Source of the DNA: Adineta vaga
Taxonomy: Eukaryota > Rotifera
Assembly (NCBI GenBank): GCA_021613535.1
Contig: CP075495.1
Span: forward strand, 6,262,001-6,326,000
Reading direction: 5' to 3'
DNA: 64,000 nucleotides
Shown in pieces: positions 12,325 to 25,856 of this stretch. The translations under genes and the position numbers were made by a program. How positions within the stretch are numbered: the first letter of the stretch is position 1; each line of letters begins with the position of its first letter. The notes beneath the pieces were generated by a model that was not told where the DNA came from, did not search any database, and saw nothing but the letters and a program-made list of their open reading frames with translations.

Positions 12325-14756
12325 ATGATGGCAAAGAAGTTTGATCTGTTAATCGCTGAACTTTCAACATTTCCTTCAAATGATACCAATTTACAAGAAA
12401 TAACACGTATTTTTGTAAAACAAAATGCTGAATTAGAATCATCATTTATTTCTACATCATATCAAACAATACTGACTCTTGAACATTGGACATGGCAAAT
12501 GTTAAGCGTGAATTCTCCTCAATGGTTCCAAGAATCAACTTATTTAGATTTCTTTTATACATATGCATTATTTAATAAGAATTTAATTTTTCATTATGAC
12601 AATATTGATGCAAATATGAAAGCTTCTCTTATCATTCCTGATACAATTGAATGGATTACTGGTATATTTGAACAATTAAAAAATATCAATGATGAAAATA
12701 GTTTATATATAAGCATAGTTAGTATGTGGTTTGATAATCTTTCTTCATTTCTATTTGATAATCCTGAATATGAAACATCTGTTATTGTTAGTCATATCAA
12801 TCGATATATAGCACGTAATTATATTATGACTGATCAATATAAATATTATTTATCTCAACTTTCTCAATCATCAATATCGCAATCAATTTTTACAGCTAAA
12901 CAATTATTTTATATTAAAACATGTTCATTTTCTTTAGGTTCATATTTATTTGCTAAAACTCAAGATTTTATCTATACTGCCGAAGAAATAATTCGTCATT
13001 TTGGTTTCGATTACAAACAAATTCTTATTCTTCATACGTATACAATTGAATCATGGAGTTCTTCTCTACTGACTTGTATTACTCATTTACTTACTTTTTT
13101 TGTCTCTTGTTGTTGGTGGGGAGGAAAGAAAGGTTCACAAGTAAGAGTTGTCTTTAACAATGAAACAAGTGCTTGTGAATATATCGATGCACTTATTCGT
13201 ATTATTGAATATGAACCATTCCGACAATATCTTTCACCCCAACGATCAAATAATCAGACTATACTTCTCGATACAACTATGTTTTCACTTATTAATATTT
13301 CACAAAATCAAGAACTCATTTGGTTTTTACGTTCAAAATCTTCGTTACCAGATACATTAATAACAATTACTGAAACATCTGCATATGATAAAATTTGTTT
13401 ATGTATATATAGTGCTCTTGCTGAAATTTTAACCGATAAACGTTTGAAAGAATTAAAAATACCTGATTGTGCAAGTATTTATTTCTTCGATATTCTTGAA
13501 CATGTTTGGAATCATCCATTAAAAAAATATAAACAAATACCAATTGATTATATATTGAGAAGTAAGTATAACTTAATATTTATTTAGAATTTTTGATCAA
13601 TCGATGGGTATTTATTTTAGCTTTCATTAGTTTATCAAAAATCGATGCTATTCAACAGAAAACAGCAGATACTAATAAAGTTCCACTTTTGATTGAAATG
13701 TGTGATAAATATCCAGTTGTATTTGATATTTTATGGGCACTTTCATTTAATTGTGATATTCAACAGCAATTACGTTGTAATACATCATTTATGACAAGAT
13801 TAAATCATCTACCGAAGGAATACAATAATGAGCAAATGAGAAAAATTATACAAGGAATCTTATGGAATCTAGAATCTACTCACAAAGATCGAACAATATC
13901 GGATATAAATAATGAAAAAACCTTTGATATAATGATTAGTTATTCGCATAAGGATGAAATCATTTGTCGAAGAATATATGAAGAATTAATTAAAAATGGT
14001 TATCGTGTATGGATTGATTTTGATCAATTACATGGCAATGTCATGGATGCTATGGCACAAGCTATTGAAAGATCGAATAAAATTGTAATCTGTATGAGTG
14101 AAGAATATCGACGAAGTAATTATTGTCGAGCAGAAGCACATTATGCATTTCAACGACAATTAAAAATGGTACCTATTCTTTTGGAAGAACATTATCAACC
14201 GGATGGTTGGTTAGTGTTTTTAGTGGGTCAATTATTTTATATTGATTTTACTAAATATGAATTTTTACAAGCTCTAGAAATGTTAAACAAGGAACTGAAA
14301 GCTCCAATTATTACTGATATTGGATTATTACGTATTTGTTCGAGAGAAGATAATGATACTATGCTTTCAGTATCACCCTCAACTCTATCAAAAGTATCTC
14401 CATTATCAATACTTCCAGAGAATATACTCGAATGGAATTCTACACATGTACAAGATTGGATGATTAGTCATGGTTTATTGCAACTGAATCGATTATTTGT
14501 CAATTTTGATGGACAAAGTTTAGTATATATGTATGAATTTATTGAGAAACTTGATTCTAAACAAGTTATATCGTTATTACAAGAAGATTCTCTTCGACAA
14601 ACCAATGAAAATGTATCATTGGTTGAATTGTCTTATTTTCGATCTCTTATGAAACAACAAGCACAACCTTTGATATCTTCCATTACTCCTCGACGTACGA
14701 GACTTAATCTAAATAGATGGAAACAAAACCATTTTGTATGTTGTCAAATAATGTAA
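12325..14756 (+). CDS. TIR-SAM protein with helical N-terminus and CaaX-like tail, copy 1
   Basis: Exons 12325-13561 and 13621-14756 give about 790 residues. Residues 1-500 are predicted mainly helical, ARM-like in appearance, with no clear motif. A TIR domain spans about 512-645: FDIMISYSHKD (box 1), RVWIDFDQLHGNVMDAMAQA (BB-loop region), and SEEYRRSNYCRAEAHYAF, whose RAEAH glutamate sits where NADase TIRs such as SARM1 carry the catalytic Glu. A SAM-like segment follows (about 677-755, ILEWNSTHVQDWMISHGL). The protein ends FVCCQIM, so CQIM fits a CaaX prenylation box with a neighbouring Cys. SARM1 also combines ARM, SAM and TIR but in a different order (ARM-SAM-SAM-TIR). NAD hydrolysis and membrane anchoring are inferences. 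Confidence 0.8.
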
Positions 14757-15073
14757 TATACATATCCATTGTTATGGAATACTAATCTTTTGAAATGAAA
14801 AATACAACGAATAAATTGTTTCTATTTGAAATAAGATCACCGTTCACTTTTCACATCTACTCAAGATTCTTAACAAAACTTCTATTGTTGAGAATAATAA
14901 TGCAGTAGGCAGTGTTCTATCTATATTGTCCTCATTCTCGTTAAGTCATTGTTATCAACAAGAGGAAAGAGAAAAAAAAGCATCCATTACTGTTTGCTAA
15001 TATTGTATTGTGCATAATGATAATCAATCAAAAAATACTTTACGTTATACATCGCATTCGTATCTTTCAACCA
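14757..15073. other. Spacer between tandem TIR genes
   Basis: 317 nt with no gene recognised. An in-frame ATG at 15017 could extend the second TIR protein N-terminally. Alignment with copy 1 favours 15074. Confidence 0.5.
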
Positions 15074-17469
15074 ATGACAGACAATATCGAAGACCTTGTT
15101 ATTCATTTGTCTTCAAGTACCTTAACGGATGATAATTTTGATGCAATAATAAACTTCCTTCAAAATGTTGATATCAAGTCTCTCGTGGAATTCATTTCGA
15201 ATAATTTCAATGCATTACTTATACTCGAAAACTGGGCATGGAAAATACTTAGTGAAGATTCTTCTCAATGGATTAACCAATCAAAATATATTGAATTATT
15301 GAATACTCTAGCTTTATTCAATAAGAATTTTATATTTAATTCAAATGAAATGGATTCCGAGAAAAAAGTGTTTTTACTTCTTCCTCAATCAAAAGATATT
15401 ATCACATGTATATTTGAACAACTGGAAAAATGCAATGATGATGATGATGATCCATATTTTGTTATAATTAGTCTTTGGTTAAATAATTTCTCATATTTTA
15501 TGTATGAAGATGTTCAATACCTGATGTCATCGATAGTTATCGATTTGGAATATTCTATTTGTTATAAATATATTATGACAGAACAATATAAAATCTATTT
15601 AACTGAATTACAACAATTCAATTTCAGTTCTAAACAATTATTTTATTTACAAACATGTTCATTTTCAGTAAGTTCCTATCTTTTCTGCAAAAATCAAAAG
15701 ATGCCTTTTACTGGTGAAGAAATTCTTCGTTATTTTTCGAAAGAATATCTCGACTTAATTCAACAATATAGTTTTACTGTTCAATCATGGAGTCCAAAAT
15801 TACTTTCTTGTATTACACAAATAATTAATTTCATTCGTGCATGTTGTTGGTGGAGTGGTGATGATAAAGAAAAATGTATTAAAATAATTCTACCAACAAA
15901 AGATATATCACATACGCATATTCAATCATTAATTCGTATACTTAATTATAAACCATTTCATCAAGAAATACAAGTACAACGATCGAATGATGAAACTATT
16001 CTAATTGATTCTATTATAAATTTCTTAATGGCTATATCCGAAACTTATGATATAGTTTGTTTTATGCGTACAGAAACGAAATTAATTGAAATTCTTTTAC
16101 CATTAGCTGAAACATCCAAATATAATCGAATTAGTCTATGTGCATATGAAATATTAGGTGAACTTTTATCGGATGAACATATAAAGGAATTAAAAATAAC
16201 AAGTAATCTATGTGAATATTTTTTCTATATGCTTGAAAATGCTTGGAATCATCCAGCACAAAATTTTCAACGAACATCCGTTGCACAATTACTTCGAGGT
16301 AAGACTAAATTTATTTGAATTTTATTTTTTGATATTCGACATTGTTTTCTCGAGGATTTTTGAATTTGGCAAAAAATGATTCTATACAACAGAAAACAGC
16401 GGATACAAATCGAGTAACACTTTTGATCGAAATGTGTGATCAATATTCTATCGTATTTGATATTCTATGGGCATTATCATTCAATCATGATATTCAACAT
16501 CAATTACGTTCAGATCGAAAATTAATGTTGAAATTAACACATTTAAAACAAGAATTGAACAATGCTCAAATGCGTAAAATAACTCATGGAATTTTATGGA
16601 ATTTAGAAACGATGCATGAAGATCATGCAATAGCAGAAAATGATGATAAAATTATGTTCGATATTATGATAAGTTATTCACATAAAGATAAACATTTATG
16701 TAAACAAATCTATGATGAATTAATTAAAAGTGGTTATCGTGTATGGATTGATTTTGATCAATTACATGGCAATGTCATGGATGCTATGGCACAAGCTATT
16801 GAAAGATCGAATAAAATTGTAATCTGTATGAGTGAACAATATCGACGAAGTAATTATTGTCGAGCAGAAGCACATTATGCATTTCAACGACAGTTACCAA
16901 TTATTCCAATTCTTCTAGAAAAGCATTATAAACCAGATGGATGGCTTTTATTTCTCATTGGACAATTGTTATACGTTGATTTTACTAAATATGAATTTTC
17001 ACAAGCAATAAAAATGTTATTCAAAGAATTGGAAGCTCCTGTTCTACAAGATCATAATGTTATAGTTGTTGAATCAGTAGATACAACAAATATTGTTATG
17101 GAGAATACATCAATGCCAATATCACTGACTGTATCAGATAATATTCTTGACTGGACTGAAACTGATGTTCAAAATTGGTTAGTTGAACATAATCTTGTAC
17201 AAATGTCTCGTCTGCTATCTGATTATAATGGTTCAAATTTAAAGTATTTGAATAGATATTTATCAACCATTGAGCCTCAACAGATTTTGAAACTACTTCA
17301 AGATGATTCACTTCAACGAACGAATCGAAATTTATCATTAATTGAATTAGCTCGTTTTCAAAATCTTCTCGATCAACAACTTTCGAAATTAGAAACTTCT
17401 GAAAACAAACCGAAGCAAAACAATCATCGATCTAAATCATGTCGTCGTCGAGATTGTAATATCTTGTGA
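15074..17469 (+). CDS. TIR-SAM protein with helical N-terminus and CaaX-like tail, copy 2
   Basis: Exons 15074-16298 and 16355-17469 give about 779 residues. It is a tandem paralogue of the preceding gene with the same single intron at the same place. The start MTDNIEDLV aligns with MMAKKFDLL of copy 1. The TIR domain lies at about 507-640 with the same WIDFDQLHGNVMDAMAQA and NYCRAEAHYAF motifs; the SAM-like region is at about 669-750 (ILDWTETDVQNWLVEHNL). The tail is KSCRRRDCNIL: CNIL fits a CaaX box ending in Leu, which favours geranylgeranylation, and it is preceded by a Ras-like basic stretch. The N-terminal halves of the two copies are moderately similar, whereas about 160 nt in the TIR exon is almost identical. 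Function in innate immunity or NAD metabolism is inferred from the TIR family. Confidence 0.8.
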
Positions 17470-17631
17470 ATATAATTTTCATTTTCTGAAGAAGAAACAT
17501 TTTATACTACGGAGACTGATTGCGTATTCTCATGTGCTTTCCTATTTGATTGAAAAACAAAGAAATTGTAAGAAGATCTAAAGTATTTCTAAATATTTTT
17601 TTTATTATATAAAGAGAATAAAAGAAGAAAT

Positions 17632-18987
17632 TCACAATTGTTGTGTAGAATTTCCATTCCATGTACGTTTGTCTTCATCATCACTATCATCTTGGGTATT
17701 ATGGAATCGACGAATTGTTGATTTACTCGTTGAATCTGTCTTGAAATTTTCTGGTTTCGTTACTTTTCGTTCATTTGTATTTGATGGTCTTGGTGATGGT
17801 CTTGTTTGTTCCGATTGTTGAGTACGATTACCAAATAATTTTGCAAAAATAAATTGATAAATTAAATTAAATTGCATCATAAACCATGCAAAAAGTAATG
17901 GAATTGATTGAAAAATATTAGTTGAATTAACAGTTGATGAAGGACTATTGACATTTCCACGACTCAGAACAAGTAAAACAGCTGTTGGAACAAGTTCTAA
18001 GTCTTTCAATGTATTTGGATCATCTATTGTTAATGTAACGCGTGTATGCGTTGTTCGCAGTGTATAGGAACCATTTTTATATTGATCAGTGGGTAATGTT
18101 TCATTTAAATATGCATAAACATCTTTCATATGAGCATCAAGTGGAAAATCTTCGGTGAAAAATGATCCATCAGTTAAACGAAATTGTAAACGTGAACGTG
18201 TATAGTTAACTTTTGGTATTTGAATATCAGCAGTTGTGATTTTGTTTTTTGGTTGTTCCGATGGAGATGCCTGTTCTCCTTCATATTTTCGACGTTTTTC
18301 TTCACGATCTTGTTGGATTTGTGCTTTAAGTTTTTCTTGTAATTTCTGTTGTTCAAGACGATCACGTCGAATTTCTTCAGCTTGTTTACGTAAAAGTTCT
18401 TCATCTTTCTTTTGTTTTTCTAATTGCATTTGTTGTCCAAGACGACGACGATTGATTTCATCATCTTTCTCTTTGTCTTTTGCTTCTTCTTCACGTTTAT
18501 CATGAAGTTCTTTAAGACGTGCACGTGCTTCAGCAACCTATAATATCATCAAATCTATTTATGCAAAAGTCTTTATAAAAACAAGTACTTTTTCTTCAAC
18601 TGTTTTTGTTCCTTGTACTACTGTTTCTTGTTTTGGTTCACTTATATTCAAAGCATCTTCTATAATATTTTGTAATTTACTGGAATCTTCTACAGTTTGA
18701 TCGACTACTTTGAATACTTGACCATTTTGACCATTGATAAAATAGATCGTTGGATATGTTTCTACTTTATATATTGCTGTAAACTGATTACAACTTTCTG
18801 TCCCTTTGTCTAAACGTAAGACAACCATTTTGGATGTATTATTTATTTGTGTCCATACATCTGACCAGACTTTATTCAAAGTTTGCGATTGTTCGGAATC
18901 ATCACGAACATAAACAACAAAAAGAGCTTGACGTGATTTTGCTTCACGGACAGCATCAACAACAGCACCTGAATACCACGGTTCCAT
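17632..18987 (-). CDS. UBXN4: UBXN4 (UBXD2/erasin) homologue, ERAD factor
   Basis: Exons complement(18589-18987) and complement(17632-18537) give about 434 residues. The N-terminal thioredoxin-like/UAS domain runs MEPWYSGAVVDAVREAK to about residue 120. A long charged coiled coil follows (about 140-225). The UBX domain is RLQFRLTDGSFFTEDFP through LKDLELVPTAVLLVL (about 245-330). A hydrophobic hairpin (about 345-370, FAWFMMQFNLIYQFIFAKLF) and the C-terminal WNGNSTQQL match vertebrate UBXN4 almost exactly. UBXN4 sits in the ER membrane as a hairpin, binds p97/VCP through the UBX domain and promotes ER-associated degradation. The frame is intact. Immediately upstream is a 1.3-kb region with no recognised gene. 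Confidence 0.95.
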
Positions 18988-20329
18988 TTAATCTAAAAAA
19001 TAAAATAACAGCGGCAGTTATAGAATAAGATGACGTGTCAACTGTTAAAACGATTCACTTCTCATCACTTGAATTTTCATAGAAAGACAAGAAGGAAGGT
19101 GTCAGCAAATTGTAACGCTAGTTTACTCAAGTTAAGGCACCAATAGGAATATAACTTGATCAAATAATTAAATGATGATAGATTAAAATACATATACTAT
19201 ATAAATAACTTTTCAAGTGATATTACAAAACATGTAAATCATTAACAGCGACTATTTCGCAGTTGATCCTAATGAATGACGAAAGAGTCGCTACAATCAA
19301 CGTGTACAGATTAAAGTCACAGCAATGTTTTGGTCGAAAACGAAACATGTAGTTTCTTCTTTTGATTGCGAATGTGAACTGTATGTTAAATATCTTGATG
19401 AATCGGCGAAAACACAATCACTTTGTGACGCTTTTCAAGTCTAAAGCAGAGGAAAAAGCTGATTCTATCCGAAAATATATTCAGCGGAATGTATTTTAAT
19501 TCGAAACGTCTGAAAAGATTCTTCGAATGAATGACATGTATTGACAATAATATTATCAACGGAACAATTTATTCTGCATTACAACATGCTCTGTTTAATC
19601 ATTACGGGTTTATCCAATATAGCATACATGTCATACTCTGTTTGAACACAGTATGTTCACATTTTTTATTAATACTTATCATAGTCTTTTCATATTATTA
19701 TATAACAACAACAACCTTTTTTAGTCTTTTGTTAAGTTTTATTCCGTCGGAATAAGACAATCTTTCAATTTACATCACTAAAAAAGACCCTTTTTGGAAT
19801 GTCATTTGACATGATTTGTATAGCATTATTGTATTTAACTATATTGACTAGATCAAGATAAGTATAGTTTGTTCAAATTTTCGCTTTCAAAAACGCTTAA
19901 AAACAATTCATTTCTTTTGCAACTATGAAAAGAAAAGTCATATTGCATGCTAGAATAACAACAACGCACATCGTATGTATGTTCTACAAATTTTTGTATT
20001 TACCTTTTTTATGCATCTCTGAGAAACTTCTTTCTATTTTCACTTCCCCTAAAGTAGTAAATATGTAAATAATCAAATTAAAGAAAAAGAGGATTTCGGA
20101 TTTTATGCTTTCTTATGATCATAACACAATGTCATTATGAAGAGTACGAGATAAAAACAGGAGAAAAACAAATGCGTCAATACTTCTTTGTCAATAAACG
20201 TGTTTGTTTTTTCGATTGCTAATACGTTCGACTGATGTTATACAAATATTTTGTCGTGAATAAGATAAGTATCGGGAAAAAAAAAGTTGCAACATACACT
20301 TTTTAGCATACACGTGAATAAAAAGTTAT
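18988..20329. other. Long intergenic region
   Basis: About 1.34 kb between UBXN4 (-) and the IRG-like gene (+). I see only short, compositionally random ORFs, no tRNA-like box and no repeat. It probably contains two divergent promoters. Confidence 0.4.
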
Positions 20330-22030
20330 ATGAGTGGCTTGACGAAAAGCGATAGTGCACCTTCACAATCTATTTCTGATCGTGCAAATGACTATAGGCA
20401 ACAACGAGTAATTTTAATTTATAGTTTTTTCATCAAACTTGTTCATCTATATAGGAGACGCTTGTGCCTACCGAGGATAGTTGGCGAAAACTTCTCCAAG
20501 AAGGTGGAATCAAAGCGGTATTACAGAAAAAGAAAGAACTTGATGATCAATGGAGAAAACAACCGGTATTAATCGCAGTCATCGGTCAAACTGGGAGTGG
20601 AAAATCAACGCTCATCCGTCGTCTGCTTGGATATCAACCCGATGATTTAGATGGGCCAACTATTGGTGAAAGTATTGGAGAATGTACAAAAGAAGCTAAA
20701 GAATATTTGAAAGCAGATACTGGTCTCGTTTATATTGATTTACCTGGTGTTGGAAGTACAACTGCTGCATTTGCTTTCAACACATCGACAGATCAAGACG
20801 CATATTTCAAACGTTTTAAGCTAGAAAAAATTGATTATTTTCTTCTTTTGTCTCAGAACAAATTCAATGAACAAGAGAAGTTATTAGCTGAATATATAAA
20901 AAAAAAGCTCAATAAAAAATTTAGTTTTATACAAACTAAAATGGATCAATTACGAGGTGAATTTGGCAATAAAAAAATTGAAAGACATCAAGGCTTTCAA
21001 GCCGTTAAAGACATGATTCGTGAAGATATAAAAAAACAACTTGATCTTGACAGTGCAGAAAGAATCTTTCTCATATCCAATGATGTTATCGAAGTCGAAA
21101 GAAATGGACAACAACGATAGATATACGATTCAAAAGTAGACTATGAATTTGATCTCTTGATAAAACAAATTCAAGATGACATGCGAGCTGAAGGTGCATC
21201 ATCTCAGAGGTAAGGAATTTATCGGTATGTCATATTACATGTTACGAATAATGTAAGAACATACATTTTTTCCAAGTCTTAATTTGAGATAAAGAAAGTG
21301 TATTGCTTGTTGGAATTCAGAAGTATCGTAACTATTCTTTAATTGATAAAAGAAGAGAGAACTCTGATTATGTTTTCGAATATATAATCAGTAAGTTCAT
21401 TCCAGTTCTATCTTTTCCTAGGGTATGATAGAAGAGAAATCGCTCTCTATATGCCACTTGCAGACGTTTGTTTTTGTAGACAATCGTTCGATTTGATAAA
21501 TTTTTCGTGCTAGTGACGAATCTGGGAAACCAAATTTAATTAGTGATGTGGCAAACGCATTTATATTATCTACTGATACTATCTGTGAAAGTGTTGTACG
21601 GGGAAAAGCTGAAGTTCTTCGAAATCAAAGGTGGAGTTGGGCATCGCTTTCGGGAATCATTGGTCTAATACCAATACCAGGTGTATCGTTAACGTGTGAT
21701 GCAGCTATTATTGTCGAAAATGCTGTTAAATACTTCAAGATATTTAATCTCAATCCAAGGGATTATCTTGGTGATGGATCAAATATTGCTAAATTTCAGC
21801 AATTAATAAAGATAATGTGCACAAGTTTAGCACCGCGTGCCATAGCGAGTATAGCCGTAGTAGTTGGAGCTAGTGCAACTGAAGAAGGTCTCAAAATGAT
21901 ACCTGTTATTGGCACTGCTATTGGGATGGTTTTAGGTTCAGGAGTATCTTTTACAACAACATGTGTCATACTGGGGCATTTAATCGACTTTTGTGAGATG
22001 GAAGCACTCAAAAATATAAAGTCCACCTAA
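20330..22030 (+). pseudogene. IRG-type (immunity-related) GTPase with one in-frame stop
   Basis: Exons 20330-20407, 20455-21209 and 21514-22030 join in frame over 450 codons. Motifs: G1 GQTGSGKS (about residues 70-77), G3 DLPGVGST (about 121), G4 TKMD (about 187). The C-terminal third is hydrophobic and helical (IPIPGVSLTCDAAII, then PVIGTAIGMVLGSGVSF), which is typical of IRG/p47 GTPases and distinct from dynamins. In-frame TAG at 21118-21120 (codon 222) interrupts the chain, and the reading frame continues cleanly through IYDSKVDYEFDLLIKQ to the donor at 21210. The 304-nt second intron is long for this window. IRGs act on pathogen vacuoles and autophagy membranes in vertebrates. It could be a recent pseudogene, a strain allele, a base error, or a gene with an unseen splice form. 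Confidence 0.78.
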
Positions 22031-22753
22031 ACTATTTTATGAGTTACTGATGCCGATTTCTAACATTATTTTTTTATTCAAAATATTTGCTGGTGAAATT
22101 ATTTAAGTTTCTTTGTTTACTCTTTACTAATAAATACTAATACCATGAAAGATCGAATAGTTTGATAAAACGATAGATAATTGAAAAACACAAAATAGTC
22201 AGATCTAAAAAAGCATAAGTATCAAAGCTTCTCGAAGAATAATCTTTTCAAAATAAACATTGTCATTAACAGTATTTTATTTGTGCTTCTGATCCTAATA
22301 TCAACTGAGTTATATCTATCGTTGTATTCCATTTTTTTTAAACGATCGATTTAGTACTAAATTCCAATTTGACTCATCTATTTAATAAATAATGGTAACT
22401 ACATTTATCGGTAAGAATTTTTTTTATTATAAAATTGAATTCTAGTATAGAAAGTGGAATGATTAATAATGCGCTTATTTGCACAAATGAGTCAAATTAA
22501 TAAACAAACATATTTGTAATATACAAAAAGAACGAAGTGAAAAAAAGCTCTACATATCATTCTACTAAAAAACATTTGCTAATATATCAGTACAAAAAAA
22601 ACGAAGACAAAAAGATGAGCAATAAGTAAGTAGCAACTATATAAAATTCATATTATATAAAGTAGAGATTCACGTAATTTGATGGAATGCATTAAGATGA
22701 TCAAAATTGAATACTATATACACGCATATTGATGAGTAAGAAGAACGTGTAGA
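22031..22753. other. Intergenic region
   Basis: About 720 nt between the IRG-like gene (+) and the Ly6-like gene (-), so the flanking genes converge here. It is AT-rich with short A-tracts, and no feature is recognised. Confidence 0.45.
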
Positions 22754-23493
22754 TTAAATATTAAACTTCCATTGCCAAAATAGAAGACTAATACCAAATA
22801 AAATGATCATATCTGAAAATTGTTGATTGGTACTTCTGTTACATCCATCTTTATTATCACATTGACAATACCACATTTTGGTTTTCCATGTGCCTAACGA
22901 ACGAACAAATCAATGATAGATAAAAAAAATAGTAAGTAGAATGTCAAATTGTCCTTTCTCTCATGTTTGGATATTTATAGTGAAACATTTTATCTCATTA
23001 CATACTTTTGTTTCACATTACTTCGTAAGATTCTTCATTACTCATAGTGAAAACTGATTTCAAATACACTTACCAACGCGTTCAATACAATCACGACCTT
23101 GCTTTCGACTAACACGACCACGTAAGGCACATCCACGCATATAATATCTTGTTCCATCTCCAACTTGACAATGAAAAAAAAAGCATCATCGACATAGATA
23201 TGGAATTCCACTAGCATTCTTTCTTTTTTATCTTACTTTCCCACATATACTTTCGACACATTGTTGCATTACCCATACCAACTTGTGAGCAATCTTTTAA
23301 AAACATTGTATCATTTTGAAATGGATCGCGACATTTTCGATCAGGTTCTTTACAAACATAACATTTGATTGACACAACTAAACAACTCAATTTGATTATA
23401 AAAGCAAACTGACTAACTCAGATTATTTTTCTCACCTGAGAGCGCATAAAAAGCAAGAATAACGAATGAACAATAAAATATTAGATATTTCAT
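22754..23493 (-). CDS. Ly6/uPAR-type GPI-anchored small protein
   Basis: Four short exons, complement(23436-23493), (23237-23377), (23074-23163) and (22754-22893), join in frame to 142 residues. Exon 1 is a signal peptide (MKYLIFYCSFVILAFYALS). The mature part starts IKCYVCKEPDRKC, has CSQVG and MCRKYMW, then RGCALRG and DCIERVG, and finishes WYCQCDNKDGCN. This is the three-finger Ly6/uPAR pattern, with its closing C-C-x4-CN. A C-terminal hydrophobic tail (MIILFGISLLFW) fits GPI-anchor addition. Similar animal proteins (quiver/sleepless, CD59-like) modulate receptors or channels at the cell surface; the partner is unknown. Phase agreement across all three introns supports the model. Confidence 0.8.
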
Positions 23494-23908
23494 TTTTTTT
23501 CCTTCGCCGTGATAGATAAACTCTCTTCTTTCTAGGAAAAAAAATTCACCTAAATAAATACCAATAAACAACAGAGAATTCTTTTATCCAATTGAAATCT
23601 TTCGAATGACCTCTATCTAAAGTAAATGTTCGTCGTCGAAGAACAGAATAGAATAAAAAAAAAAGGAACACAATCTTGACTCACAGCATGTTTCAAAAAG
23701 AGAAATTTATCATTTATGAACTTTTTTTCTTTCAAAAAATCTTTCTTTTAAAATAGAACTTCATTTTTTTAGTGTTTGTGTTTTGGCTCACTAACATCAA
23801 TCAATTCATTCAACCGTTCAATATTCAATTAACACTCACCATCTTTAAACGATCTTTATCAACTCAGATTGAGATAAGACAACAGAAAAATAATAAAAAA
23901 GAGTCGCT
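23494..23908. other. Divergent promoter region
   Basis: 415 nt between the Ly6-like gene (-) and the peroxiredoxin (+). It is rich in T- and A-tracts and probably supplies both promoters. No other feature is seen. Confidence 0.45.
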
Positions 23909-24654
23909 ATGTATCGTCATCTTTTTCATCATTTTACACTATTGGCTAAGAAAACAACATCTATCTCTTTCCAACATGTTGCATATTTAACAACAAACCA
24001 CTATTCATTTCCAGCAATAGCAAAGCCAGCACCTCATTTTAAAGGTCAAGCGGTAGTCAATGGACATTTTAAAGACATTCAATTATCAGACTATAAAGGA
24101 AAATATGTTGTGCTATTCTTCTATCCATTAGACTTTACATTTGTTTGTCCAACGGAACTTATCGCTTTCAATGAACGTTTAGAAGAATTTCGTCAATTAA
24201 ATACACAAGTAATTGGTTGTAGTACTGATTCCATACATAGTCATCTTGGTAATTTCAAAGTGATAAAAAGAATGAATAAAAATTATGTCTTCCTTTTATA
24301 GCTTGGATTAATACATCAAGAAAACAAGGTGGTCTTGGTGAACTTAAATACCCATTATTAAGTGATTTTTCCAAAGATATTGCAAAAAACTACGGTGTTT
24401 TGATTGACGATAATGGTGGGATTGCTTTACGTGGCTTATTTATTATCGATAAAAATCATATATTACGACAAATAACAATCAATGATTTGCCAGTCGGTCG
24501 ATCAGTCGACGAAACTCTTCGTCTCGTAAAAGCTTTTCAATATGTTGAAGAACATGGTGAAGTATGCCCCGCAGATTGGAATGAAAAATCCAATCCCAAT
24601 ACGATAAAACCTGATCCAGTAAAATCTCAAGAATACTTTCAAAAACAAGATTAG
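23909..24654 (+). CDS. Typical 2-Cys peroxiredoxin, probably mitochondrial
   Basis: Exons 23909-24248 and 24302-24654 give 230 residues. The peroxidatic cysteine is Cys80 in FTFVCPTE and the resolving cysteine is Cys202 in HGEVCPADW, a spacing of 122 as in PRDX1-4. GGLG (123-126) and a C-terminal YF (in EYFQKQD) are both present; in eukaryotic 2-Cys enzymes these mark hyperoxidation-sensitive, signalling-competent forms. The first 35 or so residues ([15 protein letters not shown]...) are basic, hydroxylated and poor in acids, like a mitochondrial presequence, which points to a PRDX3-type enzyme. It would reduce H2O2 and organic peroxides with thioredoxin. The intron at 24249-24301 splits codon 114 and the frame is intact. 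The cytosolic PRDX1/2 type is the alternative. Confidence 0.92.
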
Positions 24655-24799
24655 TTTGAGAAATAAAAGAAGAATCTTTTGTTACATCTATTTTTCTTTT
24701 TGGTTAAAATATGTTTAGTATTTTGTTTTCCAGATATCTATTTTATATTTATATATTCGTTTGCATATTATCATTAAAAATCAAAACTAAATCAATAAT

Positions 24800-25856
<1,057 letters not shown>

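Noticed and set aside
19531-19755. A hydrophobic 74-codon ORF between UBXN4 and the IRG gene
   Set aside because: Composition follows AT-rich, T-rich sequence, with no homology recognised and no splice partner.
21082-21120. A tiny intron that would remove the TAG in the IRG gene
   Set aside because: It would be only about 36 nt with a poor GTTATC donor, shorter than any other intron in the window.
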